Of a stretch of 64,000 nucleotides of DNA, positions 35,554 through 45,867 are shown piece by piece (within the stretch, counting starts at the first letter, position 1; every line of letters begins with the position of its first letter). Under the pieces are notes generated by a model. The model saw only the letters and a list, made by a program, of their open reading frames with translations, made no database searches and had not been told where the DNA came from. The position numbers were made by a program, and so were the translations under genes. Where the stretch lies: assembly GCA_003024785.1 (NCBI GenBank), contig PUQB01000027.1, positions 938,046 through 1,002,045 of the forward strand, given 5' to 3'. Source of the stretch: Selaginella tamariscina (taxonomy: Eukaryota > Streptophyta > Lycopodiopsida > Selaginellales > Selaginellaceae).

Positions 35554-35661
35554 TTGAACATAATTGAAAGACTTATAAGAGTGTTAAAATGTTGAACATA
35601 ATTGAAAGACTTATAAGAGTGTTAAAATGTTGAACATAATTGAAAGACTTATAAGAGTGTT
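35554..35661. repeat. 38-bp tandem repeat, about 2.8 copies
   Basis: Copies start at 35554, 35592 and 35630 with 'ttgaacataattgaaagact'. They are nearly identical. The array sits between the truncated LTR and the right end of the MULE and may be MULE subterminal DNA. Confidence 0.95.
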
Positions 35662-36299
35662 ATCTAACAAGATTGGTTGTGTACATGTGTTTTTTTATGT
35701 TTTATCTTTTATAAGAAAATTAAAAAGGGTAAATTTATAATTTCCACTAAATTTTAGGAATGTTTTGTAAATATGTTTTGTTGATTATATACCCTAATAT
35801 GTCTAAGGGGCATTTTTGTAATTCTTAAAATTGTTTAGGCATTTTTGTAATTACACAAAAATTCAAGGGTATTTTGGTAAGTTTCCCTAGTATATTTTAG
35901 TGATTCACAATAATTTTCAAAATTGTTTAAGGATTGTGATAATGTTATTTAATATTTTATTCTGCATTGTACACATTGTGTAAAAACCATATTATCTTTT
36001 AAAAACCTTCAAAAATCCTTTGTTACTACTAATTAAGCAAAGAAGAGATGCAAAATTCCCAGACCTCTAAAGCTCTCATTAAATATGTTGGCAATGGTGA
36101 ACACCAACATATAAACCTTGCATGTGCTTGTATTTCCTTTTGTAGGCATGCCCAATGCATTATAGTATAGTGCACTTTATAACATTTGCCTCTGAATTTG
36201 CATAGGTAACCTTCCCCTTGCTTCTACATGGCAAACAATTGTCCCTAATGATGTTCTCCTTACATGCACATGACATGGTATTAAAACTTTTTAACAATG

Positions 36300-37080
36300 C
36301 AATACGATTCAAAAGATGATCAACAAAATGACTAAAATATTATACTTTGTCAATAAAGTGTTGCACATCGTTCATAAACTTTGGTATAAAGAACTTCAAA
36401 ATTACAACAAATTTGTTAAGATTAACTTGTAAACTTTCATGAGAAATGCAATAGTCAAGATAAGTAGTGTCCTTGGATCTAAACACACATTTAAATAGCT
36501 TTAACTTTAAATCAACTTCCCATAACTGATCAAAAACCTTACGTACATCACAAACATATTCCTCTTATGTTCCCTCTAAGTGGATCAAAACATTATCGAA
36601 TTTTAACATATCGTAAAGAACCTCATATATTATATGTTGGAAAATCACTAGAGCATTATTTAAATTGAAAGGCATCACTAAAAACTTAAATGGTGTCCAA
36701 AAAGCAATTTTGAGAATATCCATGTCAGTCATCAAAACTTACCAATATCCAAAGGTGAAATCTAACTTGGTAATTAACAACTCCGCCTTAATCAATGCAA
36801 AAGATCTGCAATATGAAGAAGTGGGTAAACATCCAGAATAGTTACATTATTCAATAGGTGATAATTAATGTAGAACCAAATGCTCCCATTGTGACAAAGT
36901 TAGTTGATGTAGAACCAAATGCTCCTATCTAACTTCGTCACAAAATAAGATTTGCACACCCAAGGACTTAAGACTCCTAAATAATATAAATGGATTATCA
37001 TTGGATCCAACAATGAATACAATAAGGATCCCAACTTGCCTTTAAGTTATGGCAAAGATCTTAAGTTAGATCGTCAAAAC
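36300..37080 (-). pseudogene. Decayed gypsy-type reverse transcriptase
   Basis: Minus-strand phrases in order: KLDFTFGYWQVLMTDMDILK-like sequence (about 36710-36770; the Q codon is a stop in the sequence), AFWTPFKFLVMPFNLNNALV (about 36645-36705), ILHLEG-like remains of the YLDD box, then LKLKLFKCVFRSKDTTYLDY (about 36440-36500). This is the RT palm and thumb order. It is strongly decayed, has no LTRs, and is more divergent than the two chromoviruses. Confidence 0.65.
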
Positions 37081-38605
37081 TTAAAAGACTTAGATCTAGA
37101 GACATGACATGGCTGAACATGGAGAAGCAAAAAAAGACTCAACAAACTATTTTTGAGGAAATTCTTGCCATATTTAGTCAGTCTGATTTCTTTATATAAC
37201 CATTCACTAAGAAGATTGCAAGAATTAAAACACACTTGAAATACTCAAGGAGAGGTTGGCACTTTTGGTGATGTTTATAAAAATTCATTAAAAAAGGCAG
37301 ACTGGATATGTCTCTCTCCTGCTATGGTTGTTATGTGCAATTGACATGTTTGCAAATTCATCTATACAACTAAGATCTTACTGGTTGTTATATGCAATGG
37401 GTTGACATGTTTGCAAATTCATCTATACAACTAAGATCTTTGAGGCAGTCAATGGCCACTGAATTAGCTCTAAATATGTATATGTATATCTCGTACCTAT
37501 AACGTCTCTTTGAAACATATATGAAAAACACTTACGATGTATGTACAGCCAGTGACAATGGAAAATATGTATGAACAATGTGTATTAAAAATATAAATGC
37601 ACGTGAGATTTATAAACTCTGCACATTTCATGCACAATTCATTTTTAAGGAATTCTTTTGGCCACGTGGAGGTTATTTCTTTTGCTTATGCAAGGTTGTG
37701 TTTATGCATTTTAAAAGGAGGCATAATATTTGCAGACGTAACCAGAGTACGTTGCACGAACGTATTGTAACTGGACCAGTGTACATTACAAGGACATATT
37801 GCATACAGTCTTAAGCTATATAAACAATTATTTACTATATGCAACTTGCGTATATATGTATAACAACTGCATATAAAATAATATATTACAATTAAAGACA
37901 CATCAAACTTGTCTGTCCACTACAGCTACATGCTACTACGACCTCAGCAACCCCATATGCACACGCATGTGAAATAAAAAATTTGTTATCCTTTGTTTTA
38001 GAAATGTAGCCTCTGCGCAGGTTCTCGTCGTCCGCCAGCAAGATCCAGCAATCTTTGACTCTTTAGGAGATATATAATGGAGTAATCCACTAATCTTTGA
38101 CTCTTTTGGACACAAGGTTTGTATATATACAATATATACATGTTAGTTAGACAATATATTTAAGCATTAAAGCGGGTTTAACTCTAAACCATAATTAAAT
38201 TTTAATTAATCGAGTGGTGTGTTTTACTTTTTAACATTTTCATATACGGGATATATGCTTGAGTAGAAAAAGTATAGACGGTATGTCCAAAGAGGTTGTA
38301 TACGTCTACGTGTGTGCATGTGTATGTGCTCAGTATGATAAGGGTAAATTATAATTTCAATATTATATCTTATAAAAAATAAATGATTTAACCCTCCATA
38401 TTATATAGTACATATGTGTATCATAACTTAATCGCGGAGGTGCTAAGTGTATGATCATGTAGCGTGATGTTAAGATACACACACACACATTTATGCGTAT
38501 TTAACAAAAATCTAAAACTCAAGAAGAGAAAAACACAAAAGCCGTCGAGCAAAACTCGGGAAAAGCAAAAAACAAAAAGCGGTTACCTAGGCCGAGTATG
38601 TCGGA
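37081..38605. other. Intergenic, with a short duplication
   Basis: A segment of about 50 bp containing 'gacatgtttgcaaattcatc' is repeated in tandem (about 37336-37385 and 37386-37441). The rest is AT-rich, and 38460-38605 is probably 3' flank of the gene that ends at 38606. No other gene was recognised. Confidence 0.5.
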
Positions 38606-39629
38606 CTAGATTCCGGGAGGTCCGGGTTCAATTGACTCCAACGTAGCTTTGATGCAATGATCCAAGTGTGAGATTTCACCTTCTTCCATGCTGTCTTCAT
38701 CGATCCATCCTCCGGTTCGAGCTTCAGGACACCATTCCATACTGTGGACAGGCGGATATAGTCCCATACCGTAGGTAGGCGGACCGTACGGTGGCGGCTG
38801 CTGAATGTTCCATGGTCCTCCGTCCGGTGCACTCACCACGGACAGAGTCTGTAGCATTTCACGAAATTAGTCTAATGAACGGGGTCATCACAGTGTGCTT
38901 ATAATATAATGTACACACGTACCGCTGCTAACATGAGATGTGTGTGGTGTTTTATGCTTGCACCTGGCCAGCAAGAATCAGCGGCTTCTTGAGAGAAAGC
39001 AACTTCGCGCCAACAGCTTCATCAACAATGATCTTTGCATACTGATTAGCACCCTTCTTGGAGAAGAACTTTTGCAGAACGGATGTATGTCGATCCAACA
39101 CGCCTTTGTCCGCGACGGCTCTCTCTATCAGTTCGCGGAGTGCCCCTTTGAGCGGAATCGAGTTCATAGTCTTGAGCCCATGCACGACCAGTGCCATGGT
39201 GCCTGAAGGGTACCCCGACGGCGTGCGGTAAACTGCTCCCGGACGAACGTAGCCGTTATGCCGGTATATGGTCAGTGGCAGCTCGTCAATGGAGAACTCC
39301 TCTGCGTGCAGGATGTATGCGTCCATGAGTGTCTCGGCAATGTCCTCCGATTCGAAACGCACTTGAGAATATGTACTCCCCGGCCTCCATGTCATGTTCG
39401 TGATGCACTCGGTGGTAATCGTCTCGGGTCTCACCTTCTTTATCATATCCCGTATAAGGGTCTTCAGCCCATTCGGGTTGTAGGCTACACAAGATAAAAG
39501 TATGGAATGGTGTAAGAGGGGAACGGAGTCTCTCACACAAGTAAACAATACACACGCACGCACGCACGCACCATATGTGACTATATACTAGGAATATACA
39601 TAGATTTGTACTATATTATACATACACAG

Positions 39630-39681
<52 letters not shown>

Positions 39682-42600
39682 GTATGTATATGTATACCGG
39701 CAGCTGTAGAAGGCAAGTTCTGGATTTGCAGGCTCGCCTGTGCTACGAAGTCAGTACTCTGATAAAGCTCCACAGTGAGAGTTGCACCCGCTAACTCCAG
39801 AGTCCTAGTGGTGGACATAAGAATACCAGCCACAGCCTCTTCCAGAGTCATAACTGCATAATTATGGCCAGGATAACGAAGCTCCTTCATAAATTAAAAG
39901 AAAATGAAGGTTATAAGAATTTACAGTTGATTGAATTAACATACACGCACGCACCCATATACGCACTTAATCTAACCTTGAGAAGGGAATTCTCCATCTC
40001 CAGCACACCCTGAGTGAGAAGGACTCTGTCTAAGAGCTCAGAGAGTGCCCCTTTTAGCTGCTGTAAATGAAGAATTCCTTGTATACCGTCAAGACCATAC
40101 AATAGGATGGCCTTCTTTACCAATGAAGTCAATCGGTTTTGTCTGTACATTGCTCGAGGGCGTACGTAAAGCTTGTCTCTTACTATAGAAAACTTCATAT
40201 CTGACGAAAAAATAACAATCATCAATCATCTATTACACACACACGTGCACGCACACACCTAAACAAAACTCGGTCGTGTGCCGGATGTAAGCACTCATGA
40301 GTGTGTCGGCGATTGCCTCTGAATTCGTAACCACTTGAGCGTGTGCTTGTCCGGTTTGCCATAGAACGTCGATCTTCGACTCTGATGCAGTTGCATTCGG
40401 CATCACCTTGAGGAGAATCTTCACCAAAAGCTTCCTCACCGCGATGGCATTGAAGTCCTGATAATGATAGTGGTAATAACAATTCGTTATTTCATCATTG
40501 GTCTAATAATAGATTGGTTTTATGCGTACGCATGCACATATATTTGTGTATGTGTATGCATCTCTTTCTATAGAATACAGCATCACCTATCTGCATATGG
40601 ACGCAACGAACGCGCGCGCGCACACACCACACACACACACACAAAGTACCTTGCTAAAGTTGACAATCATAAGTGAACGCTGCTCCGGCTTTTCCTTTAC
40701 TAGATTCTCTGTTTTCCGGAATGACATCTTTACAGGCTCACGTCTCGGTTTATCTTCTCTCCTTGCGCTGTTTGTGATATTCGGGCAGGGTCTCGCACTG
40801 CTGGCCACCTCCTATTATCCGCGATTAATTCTACACGACGTAAAGAAGTGCATGCATGCTTTACGTAACCACATACAGGACTATCTAGCACTAGGCTGTG
40901 CATTGTTTAATCTTCTATTACATTAATATTATTTACTATTCAGATATTGTCTCTATGTACACACACGAGAGAGAGAGAGAGATCGTGCGAGAGAGGGTCA
41001 CCTGAAGAGATGCATCTTCGAACATGGTTTCTGAAGAGCTACTAGGGCTTTCCACCGGTTTGTCCACGTAAGGCTCATCTAGAGCTTTATCAGGAGTAAT
41101 TGCGAAAGGACCCTGCTCTGTTCTTAGCTGTACTCTTTCCGTGCCTTTTCGAGGAGCCTCTGAAGGAGCGCTGCATGTCTCTCTAGCAGCATTCCCATTC
41201 TGATGCTGCCCTGCAACCTGGAATGGCTCACATTTCTCAGCGCTAGGTTCCACAATCTTCACATCTTGTTGGTTCGTGTTGTCAACCTGGAGTGCTAAAC
41301 AGTTGCAATTCATTTATACGTATTTGTATCTATATCTATGCATTTATGTACAAACATACATCTAGCTGTCAAAGATCAGCGGTAAGTAAACAAGCAGTGA
41401 TGATACCCGATACGGCTTGTATACGATAAGTACCTTATTTTGGATGTCAACTCCTGAACAACGAAGCTGAGGAACAAATTTAAGACCGTGACAGATGGTC
41501 AAGTCCTCAGAAACGGCAGAAGTAAGCTTTCTATCTTTTCCACATCTATAGAACAAGATATCCACGGCCGCTTGGCAACTCAACTCTATGTAGGCTGCTC
41601 CCGGTACAATGTGAACCTTTCTCACCACGTTGATCCCGGTTTCGCTTTCCTGCACATTTACATCCATGTTATGGATAGACATACGTATATACGATTCATG
41701 TATATGTATATATATCATATTGTACCAGTCCCTGAAGAATACTCCCGAAATACATCTTTAGCCTGTGTGTCTCTGCCCATTCGTCTGGAATACCTCTGAC
41801 GTAGATGATTCTGGAATCCGCCGAAATTCTAAGCTTGACTATCTCTATGCAAATAATAGAAAAGTCATGCATCATAGACATGCATATAAGTTATAAGAAT
41901 GCAGTTCACGGTTAACGACATATAACTGTTAATGTCCAAGCTTCAATGAACACTTAGATGGAATACTTGACCTATAGAGCTATAAATAGGAAATATATTT
42001 CAAACTTAACCAGACAAGTCGGAAGTTCAATCCTCACCAAGACAAATAGTTATATAACGGCATTGATATATATATTTCTATTGTAATTATATATATATAT
42101 AGGCATAAAATGTATAATAGTTAGCATATGCTATGCACATCTCTGTTGTATTATCCTTTCAGTCTAATAAATCATACTTACTATAAATCACTCACCTGCA
42201 GGAGGTTCTTTCGCAGGGAAGTTTCTCTTTACTCTGAGTAGCCTGCCCTCCGCACGAAATGGGCACGATTTGAGTTCTTCCGTTCTCTCGCAGATCTCCA
42301 GGATAAGCTCGGCCGCGAGCTCTGATGTGACAATCACGACGGCGAAGTCCTCTACTTCGTGCGAACAATACATGACCGACTCCACAAGCTCTTGCCTTGG
42401 CCAGATTTCCAAGTTATTCTTCACCATGTTCTCCAGGTAAGTCTTTATATCCACCGGATTTTTGAGCTTCTTCTTGGAGAGCCCATACATAACCACGGAA
42501 TATTTTTTATCACTTCTGCCGCTTTCCTCAGAACGGCTTCTGTTAGTTCGTGAAGACCTCGGCTCTGGTGTTGGTGGACTAGTCGGACTCGTTACGGCTG

Positions 42601-42900
42601 CCTGTTCCAAAGAGGTCATCCTCATCGGCTTCATTGATTCCTGCTTCTTGTCAATGATATACTCCACAATGGCGGTGTAGCCGTCTTTCTGAATCAGACC
42701 TCCAGTTTCCATTGTGTACCTGTCAAAAATTAAAAATTTTGTAAGGATTATCACTCTGAAACTCACAAAGGGAGTACCTTGAGAAGATATTTCAAGGCGC
42801 TCATGGTTTCCTCTTCCAAAAACCCGAGCTTTTCCATCCGCTTCACCGCCATAACGATTTTCTGTTCGATGTTTTCCTCTTGTCTTCCAAGCTTCTGCAT
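38606..42900 (-). CDS. Six-module RRM-like protein, 11 exons, 922 aa
   Basis: I do not recognise the family. Exons (minus): 42778-42900, 42196-42688, 41726-41844, 41434-41649, 41002-41286, 40650-40808, 40259-40457, 39977-40200, 39698-39884, 38964-39484, 38606-38848. All introns are GT-AG and the exons sum to 2769 nt, with every phase matching. The start is the first ATG (42900) after an in-frame stop. After a helical N-terminus and a Ser/Pro/Arg-rich linker (residues 60-101) come six modules. Each opens with an RNP2-like strand: VVMYGL (106), IYVRGI (219), LMIVNF (458), ILLYGL (563), LQIQNL (658) and LVVHGL (767). Modules 3-4 and 5-6 resemble each other as pairs. Residues 318-455 are a polar linker, and the C-terminus is Pro/Gly-rich, then acidic. 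An RNA-binding or scaffold role is inference only, because clear RNP1 aromatics are lacking. Confidence 0.85.
39631..39692. repeat. (TA)n-(TATG)n microsatellite in an intron of the RRM-like gene
   Basis: About 19 TA units followed by TATG units, ending directly at the exon 9 donor site (39697-39692). Confidence 0.95.
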
Positions 42901-43024
42901 CTGCAAAGAACTCGTCTAGCGCCTTCCACTGGATTAAAATATCTGATGCTCCGTCAAAGGCGGTGCGAAGCCGCTTCCTCCTGATCGATTCGGTGGCGAG
43001 CCGCGGTTTTGATCGCCATGAAGA

Positions 43025-43330
43025 TTCTTCACATACTCGACCGATTCTTCTCACAGAAGCCAGAAATGAGGGATTTTACCAACCTATCTGCTGAATCCTT
43101 TCCGATTCTTTGAATGCAGGTTCTTCACATATCCATCCGTCGATTCTTCTCACGTCGCCTTAAGAAAGCAGAAATGAGGGACCTATGTGCTAAATCCTTT
43201 CCTATTCCTCGGATTTTTCACACGGAAGGCGCAAGAAACCACAAATGTGGGATTTTTACGAACCTATCTGCTAAATCCTTCAAATGCAGAGTTTTCATCC
43301 GAGTCTTCTCAAGGAAGCCGCATTTCACTG
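43025..43330. repeat. Degenerate repeat of about 90 bp upstream of the RRM-like gene
   Basis: About 3.5 copies start with 'ttcttcacat', continue with 'cagaaatgaggga' and end with 'ctgctaaatcctttc'-like phrases, at about 43025, 43122, 43215 and 43293. They lie 125-430 bp upstream of the gene's ATG and so fall in its promoter or 5' UTR. Confidence 0.65.
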
Positions 43331-43882
43331 CTGAATTTTATGTGTGGTCTCTCGTGAAGAATGCAGAATATGCACAGAAGCCTGTAACCTGACGAAGAAC
43401 ACACATGCTTGATTCAATTCCGAGCAGCCCGCTTTGAATGTCGTCTCGTGCGCCGCATTCAACTGCCTCAAACAAACACGAAAGAGTTAAAAACCCTACA
43501 AAAAAAATGTTATACACATTAAGCTAACCAATGGCGTGAGGTTCCCATAGCCCTGGAAAAACTATTCAAACAAAATCTTCACGTACGTTGACGCGAGGTA
43601 CGGATATGCTCACGCTAACTCAAAACCTTAATTACATTTATGAAGTAAATTAGGTGGGATTCCCTGTACACATGTAGATATAATGATTCCTTGCACAAAA
43701 TGTAAACATAATAAAAATAATTTTGACGTCAATAAACGACTCGATAAATAGCTTCACATTTACACGATAAGTCGAATCCCATTATATAAGATTATTTTAA
43801 CTCGTTCAAAGATCGAAACGTATTATAAAGACACATACTACTGTAAACAACATATAACATGTATGATATATGAACACCCTTA
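43331..43882. other. Intergenic between two minus-strand genes
   Basis: No coding segment was recognised. It should contain the 3' end of the SelT-like gene and the promoter of the RRM-like gene. Confidence 0.5.
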
Positions 43883-45719
43883 TTAATAAACTTGGGATGT
43901 TTTGCGTACAAAAACCTTCCCAATTGATTCGCGAAGCTCTTCATCTGTAGGAAACCGTCTCGTCTCCAGCTTTGAAAACACCTATCAAAAACATAAATTA
44001 AGTATATAAATGTTCTATATATTATGATTAATATGTATGCATATATCATTATGATAATATAACAGATATTAGATACATGCAAGATGCAATGGTCTCATGT
44101 ACGTATAAACACAATATACACATGCCTTTCATGCATTATGTATGTGCAGTCTAGTACTGGCAATGTCACTATCGTAGTTGTTAGCATTTAAAGATCACCG
44201 TGTGTACATATACACACAATTTGTGATCTTTGCATCTAGTTCATGAGATACCTCTCTCGTCATTCGTATGTATGATATACAAATGAAAATATGTCTATAT
44301 AGAAATAATTGAAAGAGAGAGAGAGAGAGAGAGATTTGCAAGCAAGCTGTTTAGCTAGTCACACATGAGATACCTCTCTCATCATTCGTACGTCTGATAT
44401 ACAAATGAGAAGAAAAATTTACATATACCAGTACGCATGTATACATAGCATGCAATGCCGCTGCCCGCACACATAGATGCGTATAGAAATAGGTACATGC
44501 ATACACGTATACAAAATCAAAGTACAGAATGAGATTCGATGTATGATGTCCTCTCGAATGCACACGGGATACATACTCTTGCACATGCATGTATCTACGT
44601 CAAGGTTGTAAGATAAATAGCGTTGAACAGAATATACTCACTCTCCGAGAAGGACTTATACAGAGAGAGACAGAGAGACAAAGAGACAGAGACAGAGAGA
44701 GACAGAGACAGAGAGAGAGACAGAGCTTACAAGGTCCCCATCGTAGTAGATTTCAAAAGCGCCAGTGTTGAGCAGAGCATTTTGCAGCAGGTTTCCAATA
44801 AGCCAAGAGCTTGCAGCAGTTCCAAACTTGTTCTGGCGTAGAGCATTGTACCATGTTGGTGGAGCTGCATAGCCTAGCATGGGAAATATTTGGTCCCCAG
44901 CCAAAACTAGGCCAATTCCTCCAAACTGGACCACAGGAACGAGCTTAGCAAACATCCTCTTGTGTGCTGGAGGGGGATAGTTTGACAATATCACCTCAGT
45001 TCCAGGGAAGTTTGTCTCCAACAAGTTCTTTGTTCGCATAGCATTATTCCTGTAAAGTAAGTAACACAAACACACTTAATATCTCTGTTGCAATACATCA
45101 CTGCAAACATGCATCCACAACATACAGTTACACACCATTCATGTGTGCTGGGATACGCGAAATAGGCGCGTATATATATACACATTATATACAACAGTTA
45201 TCATTTTTCTTTTTGGTAACTTTTCTTTTACAATTACTTAAAAACAGGATACTCATGTAAACCAAGCTTATTTCAGTGTTAACAGTCAAAGGGTTTGTCA
45301 TATACTAGAAAATGTATATCATATATACAGGATATATATAAGTCCAACTAATACATTATATGTATATGTGTCTATGTAATGTATATATACATTACATACA
45401 ATATCAATACATATACATATTATTTACTTACTTGAAGGAGCATGATGTACAAAATGAAATATGAAACTTCCCACCGAGACTGGCCGAGTCCTTTGATCCA
45501 GCTGCTGGTGATCTCTGTATGTAAAAATTAATCTCTCTCACACATTTTTGATTTGTTAACTCTTACCTGAAAGATGTGTGCTGTATGTGCTGCAGCATGT
45601 TCCTTGTGGAACTGAGAATGATGCCCAGCTTTCTGAGGAGTAAGCGCCATCCAGATATCGCAAGCCATGAAGAACAGAGGCAGAAGAAGTATCGCTTGAT
45701 GAAGACTCACACCCGCCAT
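43883..45719 (-). CDS. Selenoprotein T homologue with Cys in place of Sec
   Basis: Exons (minus): 45567-45719, 45432-45514, 44731-45049, 43883-43981. They join in frame to 654 nt (217 aa). An N-terminal hydrophobic segment (AILLLPLFFMACDIWMAL) is followed by a His-rich linker, then the thioredoxin-like core with KFHISFCTSCSFK, in which the redox motif is CTSC instead of the animal CxxU. PGTEVILSNYPPPAHKRMFA, a second hydrophobic stretch (VQFGGIGLVLAGDQIFPMLG), NTGAFEIYYDGDLVFSKLET and RRFPTDEELRESIG at the end fit SelT throughout. SelT proteins are ER-membrane oxidoreductases of the Rdx family. The start is the ATG at 45719, 148 bp from the divergent TXNDC9-like gene. A long last intron (43982-44730) is full of (GA)n and (CA)n. 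Confidence 0.93.
44311..44331. repeat. (GA)n microsatellite in SelT intron 3
   Basis: A perfect GA run. A second, interrupted GA tract is at 44659-44724, directly next to the exon 3 donor site. Confidence 0.9.
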
Positions 45720-45867
45720 AGCCACGAAGAACCCTAATCACTCTGTTTCTAGCCCTAATCACACTTAAAGGTATATCCAGGTATATACTAAAATGTAATA
45801 TACTACGGTCATTTGTGGTATATACCAAAAGTGATTAAGAACCCTAATTGCTTGGGTTGCTGCTTTC
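45720..45867. promoter_or_regulatory. Divergent promoter of SelT-like and TXNDC9-like genes
   Basis: Only 148 bp separate the two start codons, so both 5' UTRs and core promoters must fit here or overlap the genes. It contains telo-box-like motifs: aaccctaat at 45730 and 45840, and gccctaatc near 45752. These are common in plant promoters of growth-related genes. Confidence 0.7.

Larger units (their letters stand above)
25587..35887 (+). mobile_element. Mutator-like element (MULE) hosting a nested chromovirus
   Basis: The left end (25587) reads GGGAAATTTAATAAAATGCC. The right end (35887) is an inverted, imperfect copy that can be followed for about 85 bp. Outside them the 9-mers TACTATATT (25578-25586) and TAGTATATT (35888-35896) match at 8 of 9 positions, which is the target-duplication length of MULEs. 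A decayed MULE transposase lies just inside the left end, reading inward. A 6.4-kb chromovirus (29186-35553) is inserted in it, so the MULE without that insertion would be about 3.9 kb. A 38-bp tandem repeat sits close to the right end. Confidence 0.82.

Noticed and set aside
42196-42712. Start of the RRM-like protein at the ATG at 42712 (METGGL)
   Set aside because: Possible, but the spliced upstream exon adds a protein-like helical N-terminus and keeps the phase; the ATG at 42712 would lie inside the intron.
42188-43054. A single 288-codon minus-strand exon starting at 43054
   Set aside because: The frame upstream of 42688 is replaced by a better model: exon 42778-42900 (starting MQKLGRQEEN) spliced GT-AG to 42688 in phase, giving a full in-frame chain of 11 exons.
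44589-44841. Plus-strand Arg/Glu/Asp-rich frames (RERQRDRDRE)
   Set aside because: Translation of a GA-rich microsatellite antisense to a SelT intron and exon.
45528-45725. SelT start at 45725 (MAMAGV)
   Set aside because: The codon at 45725 is GTG; the first real ATG in frame is at 45719.
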